A stretch of DNA of 64,000 bases, taken from NCBI RefSeq assembly GCF_001558155.1, contig NZ_LOAS01000030.1, positions 1-64,000 on the forward strand. The letters run 5' to 3'. The translations under genes and the position numbers were made by a program. The notes under the pieces are model-generated. The model had not been told where the DNA came from. It did not search any database and was given only the letters and a program-made list of their open reading frames with translations. Below, piece after piece: positions 16,905 through 26,206 of this stretch. How positions within the stretch are numbered: the first letter of the stretch is position 1; each line of letters opens with the position of its first letter. Origin of the DNA: Aliiruegeria sabulilitoris. Its GTDB lineage: Bacteria; Pseudomonadota; Alphaproteobacteria; Rhodobacterales; Rhodobacteraceae.

Positions 16905-17987
16905 CTACTTTCCTCGACGTGACCGGCGTCGCTTCGGTTTTCCCGCCAAGATGCTGTCCACGATGCCCTGCAGTTCATCGCAACTCTTGATCCCTGTCGC
17001 GCGGTTGTAGTGCTTGTCCGCCATCGCCATGGTCGAGTGGCCCAGCAGGTCGCGGATGATGGTGACATTCTCGGGGTCTGCCTCGGCAATCGAGGTGGCA
17101 GCGATATTTCGAAACGCGTGAGTCCTGAACTCCAATCCAAGGTGACGCATGATCACCTTGGGCAATTCGCGAGAGAGGCCGTCCGGTTTCAGGGATTCGC
17201 CATACTGGCTGATCCAGAACGCGTCGGAAAACTTCCCCGCGAGCAGGATTCGCCGGTGAACCTCTAGATAGGCTCGCATCGGTTCGACCAGTTCCTGAGG
17301 CACCGAAAACCGGCGCGCTTTCTGATCCTTCATGTCTTCGCTTCCGAAGCGCAACTCGAACCCTTGGCCCGTCGGCACGACATGTTGCCCAACCTGCATC
17401 GCCAGAAGCGCGCGGCGACGCACCGGGCGGGCGATGAGCAGGCCGATCATCAGCGCCTGCCGGAAATGTACCGCCTTCCGAAGCGGGTGCGAGGTCTCAT
17501 CCGCCTCCACCTCGGCCAGACGCGTCAGGCTCCAGTGGAAGATTTCTCCAGCCGAAATCGGAAGAGCCGGTGGGAGGCTGCGGCGGTCCGCCAGTTTCTG
17601 GTAGCGCTTCACGACCGTGTTCAACCAAGACCAGTCGCCCTTCGGGGCAAGCGCCTTCGCGATGACCATCAGGTCGAGGAGCAGGCCTGCCGTCGATTTC
17701 GGTTTGTACCTGCCCTGACATTCCGCGAGATAGCGTCGAACGGTCGGTTCGGTGATGCGTGCCACCGGGTCTTGTTCCAGAAGATCCGGGACCTCTCGCA
17801 TCAGGAACGACAGCCACTGGCCGTAACTCTGCCGGCGTTTGCGGCGACTGCCTTCCGACCAATGCGCGCACGGGCCGACGTCGTCGAACAGATCTCCTTC
17901 AACAAAAAGGCTCTCCCAGGCGGTGCGTTCCGCCTGGGGCCAGTTGTCGAACTTCAGTACGCGGGGCACAGGATCAATCTTGGTCAT
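16905..17987 (-). CDS. Tyrosine recombinase, short type, copy 1
   Basis: The ATG at 17987 follows GGGGAGG and gives 360 residues. Catalytic features are R in RPVRRRALLAM, H-x-x-R in THAFRNIAATS, H in LLGHSTMAM and Y in DKHYNRA. The N-terminal 110 residues (WESLFVEGDLFDDVG, SYGQWLSFL) form a core-binding domain. It overlaps the upstream long recombinase by 14 nt, so the two are translationally coupled. The paired sizes, about 360 and 560 residues, recall TnpA and TnpB of Tn554-type elements, which act together; that likeness is inference. It is closely similar in plan to the 351-residue protein at 39292-40347. Confidence 0.88.
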   Translation of the reverse strand: MTKIDPVPRVLKFDNWPQAERTAWESLFVEGDLFDDVGPCAHWSEGSRRKRRQSYGQWLSFLMREVPDLLEQDPVARITEPTVRRYLAECQGRYKPKSTAGLLLDLMVIAKALAPKGDWSWLNTVVKRYQKLADRRSLPPALPISAGEIFHWSLTRLAEVEADETSHPLRKAVHFRQALMIGLLIARPVRRRALLAMQVGQHVVPTGQGFELRFGSEDMKDQKARRFSVPQELVEPMRAYLEVHRRILLAGKFSDAFWISQYGESLKPDGLSRELPKVIMRHLGLEFRTHAFRNIAATSIAEADPENVTIIRDLLGHSTMAMADKHYNRATGIKSCDELQGIVDSILAGKPKRRRSRRGK

Positions 17988-19647
17988 CACGGCCTCCCCA
18001 TTTCGCGAGTACGACCTGATCATAGTGCTCGTGCGCCCACTGGTTCGAGATCTCCGCGTAGAAGTCGATGGTCGTCTGAAGGCGTTTGTGTTTCAGCAGC
18101 CGGCGGACTGTCTCGAAATCGCCAGGGCGTTCCTTGAGGTAGAGCTTGCTCGTGAGGTGACGGAAGAGGTGTGGGTGCATCTCCAGACCGGTTTCCCGAT
18201 AGACGGCACGGGTCAGCTCCTGCCCGAAATTGTCCGAGCCGCGCGGCGTTCCGTCCGTGGCCTTCGGGAAGAGCGCCGTTCCCTGCGCCCGCGACACCAA
18301 AGGGCGATAGACAGTGATGTAGCGGTGCAGCAAACGCGAAACGCGATTGTTGAGCCGGAACTCGATAGGTTCGCCGTTCTTCACCTCAATGCCCTCGATC
18401 CGGATCGTGTAGCGGGTGTGCGTGCCGCTGCGATGCGCCTTGATATGGCGTTCCAGATCCAGACTGGCGAGGTTCTTGGCGCGCACCGGGCAGGACAGCA
18501 GAATGGCGATGGCGACGGCGTGCATGGCAGCCAGCGCCGCCTTGCGGTTGCGCGGCGACCGGTCCGCCTCGTCCATCAACGTCGCCGGAAGCCCGACGAT
18601 GCGCAGCACATTCTCCCAGTCGTTGAACTGCGCAAGGCGGTCGCTGTTCTTGGCGCTCATTCCCTTCGGCTTGGTTGTAACCTTCTTCTTGATCGCGAGG
18701 ACTGCCTTGAGATCCAACTCGGACAGATCGAGGCGGTAACGTGCGATAGCCACCAGCGTTGCGGCGATATTGTTGCAGGCGGGCGGGATCTTGTCGGACG
18801 GTGCCCGTTTCATGATCACGCGGAATGCCGCCTTCATGTTTTCAGCCGTCACGACATCCACCAGCGATTTCATACCGGTCGGTTCCTCGCCAGCTTCCGC
18901 CAACGCATCGAGGAACTGACGCAGATGGGCCTCGACGTTGCGGACCGAAGTCGGGCGCAGCGCCTCATCCGGCCCGCTCGTGTCGAAGGGGTCGTCGTGA
19001 CGGAGCCGCCCGAGATAGGTCTGGATTTCCGCCTGGAGCGGTTCCGGGTAGGTCGACAACGGGCGGCAGCGATGGCTACCACCCTTCTCGTAGGACAGGC
19101 AAGGGAACGGCAGGTCGTTGCGTTTGACAATACCGTTCCAGATCTGGGCCATCTCCTTGCACAGCTTCGCCGGGTCCTTGGTCAGCAGGCGCGCGTCCAG
19201 ATGGCCCTGGAATTCCGCCATCACCTCGTCCGTGACATCTGCAGGCTGAAGGCCGCGCCATGCGCAGTAGGACGCGAGACGCGACAGGCTCCAGACCTGA
19301 TGCTTGGCTTCCGCGGCCAGGAAGAATTCCTCCCAGGCAACGGTGCGGGGGACCTTGGGTGCATTCCGCGGGATCGCCCGGGCAGAGCGGAGGGCGGTGG
19401 CGAGGTTCGTCTTGATGTTGGCCAGAGTGTGCGCGGTAATATGGTGCTGTGCGGGGTGGATGCGGTCGAGATACATCCGCAGACCCGGCGCGTCGCAGGG
19501 CAGGTCGGCAGGTGCGCGGCCCAGCATCTCGGCCACGCGCCGGACGGCGGAAACCTGGTCGCGGTGGCGAGTGGAGCCGCCATCTCGGATGGTCAGCCGA
19601 TCAAGAACGTCGGCGAGGGATTGGGGTTTTGTCATGTCAAAGGGCAT
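17974..19647 (-). CDS. Tyrosine recombinase, long type, copy 1
   Basis: This 557-residue protein starts MPFDMTKPQSLADVLDRL after GGAG. A long N-terminal region (about 330 residues) precedes the catalytic domain, which shows R in SCPVRAKNLASLDLERH, H-x-x-R in HPHLFRHLTSK, a Lys replacing the second His (LLKHKRLQTT, where H also occurs) and Y in TIDFYAEI. It seems intact. It probably acts jointly with the short recombinase that overlaps its 3' end. Its counterpart at 40344-42056 shares the PVRAKNLA/PIRPKNLA block and the overall plan. Confidence 0.88.
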   Translation of the reverse strand: MPFDMTKPQSLADVLDRLTIRDGGSTRHRDQVSAVRRVAEMLGRAPADLPCDAPGLRMYLDRIHPAQHHITAHTLANIKTNLATALRSARAIPRNAPKVPRTVAWEEFFLAAEAKHQVWSLSRLASYCAWRGLQPADVTDEVMAEFQGHLDARLLTKDPAKLCKEMAQIWNGIVKRNDLPFPCLSYEKGGSHRCRPLSTYPEPLQAEIQTYLGRLRHDDPFDTSGPDEALRPTSVRNVEAHLRQFLDALAEAGEEPTGMKSLVDVVTAENMKAAFRVIMKRAPSDKIPPACNNIAATLVAIARYRLDLSELDLKAVLAIKKKVTTKPKGMSAKNSDRLAQFNDWENVLRIVGLPATLMDEADRSPRNRKAALAAMHAVAIAILLSCPVRAKNLASLDLERHIKAHRSGTHTRYTIRIEGIEVKNGEPIEFRLNNRVSRLLHRYITVYRPLVSRAQGTALFPKATDGTPRGSDNFGQELTRAVYRETGLEMHPHLFRHLTSKLYLKERPGDFETVRRLLKHKRLQTTIDFYAEISNQWAHEHYDQVVLAKWGGRDDQD

Positions 19648-19808
19648 TGGTGATCTCCATTGATGAGTTGGATTGTGGGAGCTTTGGTGAAATGTGTGGA
19701 CACGGTGGCCCTCGGGCGGACATTCGGGAGAACACAGTCACGAATTTATACCCGAAGTCCGTGGACCCGTTTTCCCGACACCCAAGAAAACCGCCCCAGA
19801 AGAGGACA

Positions 19809-20021
19809 TTAGAGGACATCGGCCAGACCCCGGTTGCCGCGGGCGGCTGCGAGGGCTTTCAGGTCGGCCCGCGCGATCCGCCAGTGACCTCCGGGCTTGG
19901 TGGCGGCCAGTTCGCCGGCGTCGATCCATCGTCGAACCGTTTTCGGGCAGATGCGGAAAAGGGCAGCGACCTCCTTGACCGTGAGGTACTTGGCATGCGG
20001 GTCGAAAGGCAGGTCAGCCAT
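19809..20021 (-). CDS. Excisionase-like HTH protein, copy 1
   Basis: The ATG at 20021 follows GGGGAGGT and gives 70 residues. KYLTVKEVAALFRICPKTVRRWIDAGEL is a MerR/excisionase-type helix-turn-helix; the wing is GHWRIARADLKALA. It stands upstream of the two tyrosine recombinases and overlaps the end of a small ORF. It likely directs excision or represses the cassette. Two tandem 10-bp units (AGAGGACATT, AGAGGACATC, 19801-19820) cover its stop codon. Confidence 0.85.
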   Translation of the reverse strand: MADLPFDPHAKYLTVKEVAALFRICPKTVRRWIDAGELAATKPGGHWRIARADLKALAAARGNRGLADVL

Positions 20022-20160
20022 TGGTGACCTCCCCGTCGCGATGCGTGGCAAAATCCGACCGGGCCGCCTCGCGCGCCATCACGCGCACGAGCGCCACCAA
20101 GGCTTCATTGATCGGGAGGGAGGGTGCGGTGCACCTCGGTTCACTGGGAGCACATGTCAT
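20014..20160 (-). CDS. Small ORF heading recombinase cassette 1
   Basis: This 48-residue ORF contains LPINEALVALVRVMAREAARSD, an amphipathic helix that resembles small proteins placed just before excisionase genes in alphaproteobacterial islands. The second cassette has a matching ORF (RIDVVLISLARLLGRA, 42367-42561) in the same position, and both overlap the HTH gene. That conservation of position supports translation. The exact start is uncertain and the function unknown. Confidence 0.5.
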   Translation of the reverse strand: MTCAPSEPRCTAPSLPINEALVALVRVMAREAARSDFATHRDGEVTNG

Positions 20161-20510
20161 TGTGCAGGTCCTTCTGGAAGAACCGCTCGTGACGATAAAC
20201 CTGAGAAACCGGCGCGGGCTACAGCCCAAATGCCAGTTTCACACCGCTCATGCGGTGCCGATCATCGCCAGCGAGTGCTCCTGAAGGTGCTCCCTGCGGG
20301 CCGGCTTCTTGGCCGTTGTGAATGAAACTCAGATCCAAGATGGCCGACTGGCCGGTGGCCATAGGCCCATTTGGAGCAGAGACGAGGACAAGGACGCCCT
20401 TCGTGACCCATACCTAGCAAGCAGACATTGCCAAATTGGTTAATTCATCGAACAGCTCGTTGGTCAAAGGACGGAAACCTTCGGCGGCAACCGGCCCTTA
20501 TCGGATGAGG
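20161..20510. other. Spacer between cassette 1 and IS110 element
   Basis: No gene is supported in this 350-bp stretch. The promoter of the leftward cassette should lie at its left end. The right part probably belongs to the non-coding left end of the IS110-type element, whose exact boundary I cannot set. Confidence 0.4.
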
Positions 20511-21592
20511 TGGATGGCTCCTGCTCCACCGGCATCGAACGTGCCAAAGTGCAGTTATTATCGACTGCGAGGAAAGGAGCCATCCAATGACAGTAAAGAC
20601 GGTGGGCCTGGATTTGGCCAAGGACGTTTTTCAGGTGCACTGCGTTTCGGCTACCGGGCGTAAGATCATCAACAAGAAAATCAAACGCGCGAAGCTGCTC
20701 GCCATCCATCGTGCGCGGGATCTGGTCGTCCGCCAGCGCACCCAAGTGGTGAACATGATCCGCAGCATCCTTCGCGAGTTTGGTCACATCCTGCCGACGG
20801 GCATCGAGGCCGTTTCCAAATTCGCGCGGGAGCACGGCACCGAAGACCAATTGGAGATGCCTGAGATCGCGGACGGCATTCTCGGCGTAATGTGCTATCA
20901 GCTGAACGGCCTCAATGAGCGGGTCGATGGGCTGACCAAACTGATCGAGCAACATGCATGGCTGGATGCCGATGCAAGGCGACTGATGCGCATGCCTGGG
21001 ATCGGCCCAATCACGGCATCAGCGATTGTTGCCACCATTGGTGATGCTCACCAGTTCAGGACGGGCCGCGATCTGGCCGCTTGGCTGGGGCTGACCCCGC
21101 TCAACAAATCCAGTGGTGGCAAGGAACGTCTCGGACGGATCACCAAGAAGGGTGACCGCTATATCCGCAAGCTTCTGATTGTCTGGATGACATCACGCGC
21201 GCTGACGGCTAGGAATAAGCCCGAAAAGGCGGACACCTGGACCGCGAAAGTGCTCGCCGAGAAACCCTTCAGGCTCCCTACTGTAGCCATGGCCAACAAG
21301 TCCGCCCGGATCATCTGGGCAATACTGACAAAACGAGAAGAATACCGGCAGCCAATCGCCTGATGCTGCCAAGAGATGCAAGACGCTTGATGTGATGATG
21401 CGAAATGAAGTCAACCAAAAGTAAGGACACTCCGTCGAACGGCATGGCCCCCGAGGTCGTTAAGCCGATTGGAACCTTACTTGCGGAACTCATCAAGGCC
21501 AGTGGCAACCGCCACACTAACAGGCCGGACACACGACTGTACTGACAGACCATCGCGACCACAGAAATCTCTTGCAATGCAGGAGCCATCCA
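20511..21592 (+). mobile_element. IS110/IS1111-type element, deletion derivative
   Basis: A 12-bp sequence TGGATGGCTCCT (20511-20522) is matched inverted by AGGAGCCATCCA just before the transposase start (20575-20586) and again downstream (21581-21592). IS1111-subgroup elements carry such subterminal inverted repeats rather than terminal ones and make no clear target duplication. The outer ends are not defined here. The enclosed transposase lacks an internal segment, so the copy is probably immobile without help. Confidence 0.65.
20587..21363 (+). pseudogene. IS110-family transposase with in-frame internal deletion
   Basis: The 258-residue frame is open, but family members run about 340. The N-terminus is normal (VGLDLAKDVFQVHCVSATG), with the first catalytic Asp in GLDLAKD. 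After KIKRAKLL the sequence jumps straight to AIHRARDLVVRQRTQVVNMIR, which usually lies some 80 residues further on. The lost part normally carries the other RuvC-like acidic residues of the DEDD site. The C-terminal domain is intact: MPGIGPITASAIVATIGD, then AAWLGLTP and the Ser-containing NKSSGGKERLG. A dead, recently deleted transposase is the simplest reading. Confidence 0.8.
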
Positions 21593-22147
21593 CACACGCC
21601 GTTTCCCGATAGCTCAAACGCCGCGTTGCAGCTTCCGCGTTGCGGTCATTCGTGCAACGCGCAGCATTTTTGGAGAATGATTGACGACAGAGCGAGCTAT
21701 CCCATCCTTCGTGCAAGCGACCCGAACCGACGGGAACGGCCTTTGGCCAGCCTTGGTGGGTTTGTATTGCGCTTTGGGCCAGCGATCGCATTGCTGCGGT
21801 TCATTCACAGCCCGGCTTAGCAACCGCTGCGATTTGCCATCATCTCCTGAGAAGCCGCTCTGAACTCGTTCCAGTTCAATTGAGATCGGTTCTGACCCAC
21901 GGACCGATAGTGACGATTGAAGAGAGAAACCGACGACTGGCAGGACTATCTGTCCGACAAGGGCAAAGCTGAACAGTTTCTGCCATGGCTGGCGTTTCTT
22001 GTTGTCGCACGCCATCAAACTTACGACCTTCCAGTGTCGATGGCTCGGCGGGGGGCTGGCAAAAAACGTGCCTTGATTGTGCGCGGTAAACGAATGGTTT
22101 CGTAGAGGTGGACGCCTACGGAACAGTTGTAAGATCACGCAGCCGGA
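21593..22147. other. No supportable gene
   Basis: A 174-codon leftward frame crosses this stretch, but it has shadow-like composition and no family features. The left part may be the non-coding tail or flank of the IS110 copy. Nothing else is visible. Confidence 0.45.
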
Positions 22148-23578
22148 CTATTCGCTTGTTCGTCGGCCTTCCCCGGACCAGCCAGAATCTAACAATGCCG
22201 TGATGACTTCGTCGGCATGTGCGGGGTCTCGATACAGGGACCGAAACAGTGCGTTGATAGGGAAGCCGGGCCATGCGGATTCAAGGAGGTTCAGCATTTC
22301 CTCGGCGCTGTTGGCGTCACCCATCTTCGTATGGATCGCGATCAAGTAGCCAAGGGAAATCGGGCTGATGGGATCGCCCTCGAGTACGGACTCGGTGATC
22401 AGGCCGAGCGCCTCGGAGTAGTTCCCGAGGTGAAACTCGGCCGAGGCCCGTATGCTCTTGTTGGGAAAGTAGTCTCTGGGCTCCATGATCTCGGCTGCGC
22501 GTCGTGCCATATCCGCCGCTCTTTCGAAATCCCCCCCGAACAGGGAAATCAGCGCATCCATGTTCAGGGCATGCAGATCGGACGGATCAAGAGACGTCGC
22601 CCGGTCGGATTGCTGGCGCGCGCTTTTGAAATCCCGCTTCACATGGGCGACAAGGGCCGCCGCGGAGTGGCTCCAGCTCTGATCGATCCCGAGTTCAAGA
22701 GCGCGCAATGCCAGGTCATCGGCCTCCTGCAACAGCCCGTCACGATCCTTGCCCGGTGGGCGGGTCACCGCGATAAGTGCCTTGCTCTCGGCGGCCCCCG
22801 CATAGCCCGCGAAATAGTTTCCGTCCATCTCGATGACTAGTTCGAACATCAGCAATACGGCGTCCTGCCATTTGGGCTCGAGCGCCGGGAACTGAAGGCT
22901 GCGCGCCTTCATGGCCAGGTTCGATGCCTGAAGCCGCGCGGGGGAGTTGGAGAACAACGCATTGCGCACCGCTCGGGCAGTGGCATCGCCCGGGCCTGGG
23001 GGCGGTGCCTCGGTGCCGGCATCGACGCTATCGATTGGGCTGTCTGCCTGGAAACCGGTTTGCCACCAGAAGAGGGCTGCCGCGATCACGGTCACGGCCA
23101 GGGATGCCAACAGTCCGGCCGAGACCCGTCGGCTGGGCGGAGGTGAGGGTGGGGGCGCAGCAACCTCCGGTTGCGGCTCCCTTGGCAGGGCCTTCTCCTG
23201 ACGCAGGGTGAAACGCGGCTCGTAGCTTCCGGGCTGGAAATTGATCTGCAGCTCGGCCTTCGCCCCTGACCCATCGTAATACTTCTCCAGCCGTCGGCGC
23301 AGGCGGCCGGCATCGACGCGGACCACGGCGACCGGGTCCCGTCCTTCGAGCGGAGACCGGCGGTACACATCTTCGACAATCGTCTTGCCGCGAATGCGGT
23401 CTCCGCGTCCTTCCAGAGACTCCTTGACGACATATTCGAGGAAGGCCTGAACGCGGACGGCGCCGGCGAATTCCGGACTGTCGAGAATCTCCGCCAGAGA
23501 GGCCATCGCCACCGACGATTCCGGGGTAACATATCGGCTCTCAAGCGGTGTTACGTCCTGCTCATCCGGATTGGTCAT
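22148..23578 (-). CDS. Membrane-anchored regulator with TPR domain
   Basis: This 476-residue protein has three parts. Residues 25-125 (FLEYVVKESLEGRGDRIRG, then IVEDVYRRSP, then VVRVDAGRLRRRLEKYY, then NFQPGSYEPRF) form the cytoplasmic domain seen at the N-terminus of many Rhodobacterales signalling proteins, thought to bind DNA or act like a winged helix. A Pro-rich linker and one membrane helix (about 153-172) follow. The periplasmic or C-terminal half has TPR-like helices (AAALVAHVKRDFKSARQQSD, LHALNMDALISLFGGDFERA). It is divergent from the DUF3179/FNT genes and likely controls them, by analogy with ToxR/CadC-type membrane regulators; that is inference. Confidence 0.75.
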   Translation of the reverse strand: MTNPDEQDVTPLESRYVTPESSVAMASLAEILDSPEFAGAVRVQAFLEYVVKESLEGRGDRIRGKTIVEDVYRRSPLEGRDPVAVVRVDAGRLRRRLEKYYDGSGAKAELQINFQPGSYEPRFTLRQEKALPREPQPEVAAPPPSPPPSRRVSAGLLASLAVTVIAAALFWWQTGFQADSPIDSVDAGTEAPPPGPGDATARAVRNALFSNSPARLQASNLAMKARSLQFPALEPKWQDAVLLMFELVIEMDGNYFAGYAGAAESKALIAVTRPPGKDRDGLLQEADDLALRALELGIDQSWSHSAAALVAHVKRDFKSARQQSDRATSLDPSDLHALNMDALISLFGGDFERAADMARRAAEIMEPRDYFPNKSIRASAEFHLGNYSEALGLITESVLEGDPISPISLGYLIAIHTKMGDANSAEEMLNLLESAWPGFPINALFRSLYRDPAHADEVITALLDSGWSGEGRRTSE

Positions 23579-23753
23579 GTTCGCTCTCCAAGTCGATTTC
23601 TACCGATAAATCTCTGAAAATAATAATACGTTACGTAACTAACTACCCTAAGAAACCTATAATTCAAGGACTGGTCGGTCGATATCTGTGGAGAGCGCCA
23701 AGCATGCCTGCCGCATGACGCTGGCCATTCCACAACGAGATCGAGGTGCCCAG
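23579..23753. promoter_or_regulatory. Divergent promoter region with palindrome
   Basis: Between the regulator and the rightward gene run lies AT-rich DNA. It contains the perfect 10-bp palindrome GTTACGTAAC (23630-23639) and, 18 bp further, TATAAT (23658-23663), a consensus -10 element for rightward transcription. The palindrome would overlap the -35 region, so it is a candidate operator. Confidence 0.5.
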
Positions 23754-24023
23754 ATGAACAGTTTCAAGCATAGTTTCGGCGACCACCTGGAACAGATCTG
23801 CCGGCTGCGCTCGAAGGATGCCGTCTTCGCAGAGATTTGCCGGGACTACGAGACATTGATGGAATTGATGCCGCTCGATGCAAATGATCCCACGATCGCG
23901 GACGTCAACGAGAGCCTGGCAGGTCTCGAACAGGAAATCTGGTCCTATCTCGGGCCACCGGGGGACCGGACATCCGAAGCTCCCTCCACCCTACACCACG
24001 CCAATCACAGACAAGGTCACTGA
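23754..24023 (+). CDS. Small conserved hypothetical protein
   Basis: The ATG at 23754 gives 89 residues starting MNSFKHSFGDHLEQICRL. The sequence is acidic and helical (FAEICRDYETLMELMPLDAND, VNESLAGLEQEIWSYL) and has no signal peptide or membrane segment. The pattern resembles small cytosolic proteins found beside membrane cargo in Rhodobacterales, but no family name can be given. Its stop lies 2 bp before the DUF3179 gene, so they are co-transcribed. Confidence 0.65.
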   Translation: MNSFKHSFGDHLEQICRLRSKDAVFAEICRDYETLMELMPLDANDPTIADVNESLAGLEQEIWSYLGPPGDRTSEAPSTLHHANHRQGH

Positions 24024-24025
24024 CA

Positions 24026-25279
24026 ATGCTCGCAAATATCCTCTTCTACGCCGGCTTCGCGGTTTCTCTGGGCATAGCCCTGCTCTACTTCCGCGATCTG
24101 GGCGACATCCCCCAGATGATCATGAAGACCAAGCGCGCCAATATCGATCGCTTCATCCGCAACGAATACACTTTCCTGAGCGTGGGCTTCGGCGGCTGGC
24201 TGGTCATGGCCGTCACGCATTTCGGATTCGGCGCGGGTCCGGGTTGGCTGTTCTGGATCTCCACCGTTCTGACGGCGCTTCTCGTCGCGTTCACCTGGAT
24301 CTACGTCCATATCGGCCTGCGCAACCAGAAAGAGAGCGCGCGTTTCTACAGCATCGAGGAGGCGAAGGAATTCGTCAGCCCGACGACGCAGGTCATCGTG
24401 CTTGAAAAGAACGGCGTCGCACGGGCGCATCCGCAATCGCAGATCATGCGGCCGCACCTGGCCGGCACCGAAGAAGGGCTTGAGGGCTCCAACGTGGTGA
24501 TGACCTTCTGCGCTATCGCCAATCTCGGGCTCGGCATGACACCGGAGGTCGAAGGCGAGAAGATCGAGCTTGAGGTGCTCGCCCAGCACGGCAACAACCT
24601 CGTGCTGCGGGACAATGCGACCGGTGAGCCGATCCAGCAGATCTATGGCTTCCGCGCCAAGGATGCCGATACCACTGCGGACGGGCCGGCCTGCCCATTG
24701 CGCCAGAGCCTGGCGATGCAGCCCTGGCCCACATTCCGCATGACCTTCCGCGGCTTCCAGAAGGCCTATCCCGAGGGCACGGTCTTCCTGAACAAGCCGC
24801 CGAAAAACCCGCTGCTGTGGCTGCTCGACTTCGCCATGGAAATGGCCTTCGTCGGATCAATCCAGAAGCACCACACCGAGGCGAAACCGATCATGCAGAA
24901 CCTCGAGAACCCGATCGACCCACGTCTGCCGACCAAGAGCTATGTCTGGGGCGTGAATATCGGCTCCGACGCGACCTGCTGGACCGACGATTTCGTCGTC
25001 TCGCAAGGCAATACCGTGAATGCGGTCGTTGGAGGCCAGCCGCTGGTCGTCTCCTGGAGCCCGCTCTTCGAGAGCATGAATGTCTGGGTCAACGACACCG
25101 GTGCGGATGTCGCGGAGGTCGATATCTACGGCAAGACGCCCGACGGCCATCAGCTTGCCCGCTCGGCGGACGTGAAAGCCGGCCTCTTCTGGCATGTCTG
25201 GGCAGAGTTCTTCCCGCATACCGACATCAACCGGGTTGGTGACGTCGCAGCCGTTTCGACCGAGGAGGCCGCGGCGTGA
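24026..25279 (+). CDS. DUF3179-like membrane protein
   Basis: This 417-residue protein has three N-terminal membrane helices (about 1-22, 50-68, 73-94). A large soluble domain follows with DUF3179 features: the start of the domain at ARAHPQSQIMRPH, the VMTFCAIANLGLG block (C162, where the family usually has a TFCPLC-like motif), LRDNATGEPIQQIYG, and WPTFRMTFRGFQKAYPEGTVF. The family function is unknown. Here the second Cys of the usual pair is missing, so a metal or heme role by analogy is doubtful. It overlaps the FNT channel gene as GTGA, implying a common membrane complex or linked substrate. Confidence 0.75.
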   Translation: MLANILFYAGFAVSLGIALLYFRDLGDIPQMIMKTKRANIDRFIRNEYTFLSVGFGGWLVMAVTHFGFGAGPGWLFWISTVLTALLVAFTWIYVHIGLRNQKESARFYSIEEAKEFVSPTTQVIVLEKNGVARAHPQSQIMRPHLAGTEEGLEGSNVVMTFCAIANLGLGMTPEVEGEKIELEVLAQHGNNLVLRDNATGEPIQQIYGFRAKDADTTADGPACPLRQSLAMQPWPTFRMTFRGFQKAYPEGTVFLNKPPKNPLLWLLDFAMEMAFVGSIQKHHTEAKPIMQNLENPIDPRLPTKSYVWGVNIGSDATCWTDDFVVSQGNTVNAVVGGQPLVVSWSPLFESMNVWVNDTGADVAEVDIYGKTPDGHQLARSADVKAGLFWHVWAEFFPHTDINRVGDVAAVSTEEAAA

Positions 25280-26094
25280 GCGCACCTGCCACACCCACCC
25301 GGCAGCACCTTGCAGCTTACGAGGTGCTGCCGGCGATGAAGCGCGAGGCCGAATTCTACCTCGACCTCGGCCCGCTTCAGATCCTGATCCTCGCGATGAT
25401 GGGGGGGGCGTTCGTCACCTTCGGGGCGCTCTTCTCGCTATTGCTGAGCACCGGTGTGACGGCTTCCGGGCCACAACTCCTGCTACAGGGTTTGGGCTTC
25501 TCTACTGGCTTCTTCATGATCATCCTCAGTCGCGCCGCGCTGTTCACCGAGGCCAACGTCATCCTGCCGGCGAGCTTCCTGCAGATGTCCTGGGGAGAAA
25601 TCTCCTCCAAGGCATTCCAGTTCTGGGGGATCGCCTGGATCGGCAACATGCTGGGAGCGCTGATCGTCGGACAGGTGATCGCTTTCGCCCAAGTCTATCC
25701 GGACTACGTGCATGAGGCGCTGGCCTCCGTGGTATCCAAAAAAATGGCCTACATGGAAGACGGCTCGGCGACGGCATGGACCCGGATCGTTGCCTCCGGA
25801 ATGCTCGGAAATGCGCTGATCGGGATGGCCGCCTTCTTCGCGGCGATGGGCAACACGCTGTTCGGCAAGTTCGTTCCGATCTTCCTTGTAGTTTCGCTCT
25901 TCGTCGCCGGTAACCTCCAGCACAGCCCCGCAAACATGGGCTACTTCTCCTTGTCGATGGCAACAGGCGGGGGCCCAGGCTGGTCGGATGCTTTCCTGTG
26001 GAACGTGATCCCCGCAGGTATCGGCAACATCCTCGGTGGTTCGCTTCTCGTTGCGCTGCCGTTCTGGTTCGCGTTCCGGCATCGACTGAAATGA
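25276..26094 (+). CDS. Formate/nitrite transporter family channel
   Basis: This 272-residue protein of six membrane helices fits the FNT family (FocA, NirC, HSC). Visible are the re-entrant-loop segments: GGAFVTFGALFSLLLSTG early, the FTEANVILPASF block after helix 2 (family ELFTGN region), WIGNMLGALIVGQVI after helix 3 (family GNxxGA), and the second half NALIGMAAFFAAMG and NMGYFSLSMATGG. It would pass small monovalent anions such as formate, nitrite or hydrosulfide. No formate or nitrite enzyme lies near, so the substrate is open. A GTG start at 25276 overlaps the previous stop. Confidence 0.85.
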   Translation: MSAPATPTRQHLAAYEVLPAMKREAEFYLDLGPLQILILAMMGGAFVTFGALFSLLLSTGVTASGPQLLLQGLGFSTGFFMIILSRAALFTEANVILPASFLQMSWGEISSKAFQFWGIAWIGNMLGALIVGQVIAFAQVYPDYVHEALASVVSKKMAYMEDGSATAWTRIVASGMLGNALIGMAAFFAAMGNTLFGKFVPIFLVVSLFVAGNLQHSPANMGYFSLSMATGGGPGWSDAFLWNVIPAGIGNILGGSLLVALPFWFAFRHRLK

Positions 26095-26206
26095 CCAAGG
26101 CGCCGGGTGACCGGACCCCCCCGGACCCGGCAACCGGCGGAACAATACTCACCGGGAACTCGGGAACCTCCAATCCGACTCCAATGCAACAATGACTGGA
26201 AAGAAT

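Noticed and set aside
17839-19653. Rightward open frame of 604 codons across the long tyrosine recombinase
   Set aside because: The minus strand encodes a recombinase with R, HxxR and Tyr motifs; the plus frame has none.
21614-22138. Leftward 174-codon frame after the IS110 copy
   Set aside because: Composition is shadow-like, with no ribosome binding site or domain.
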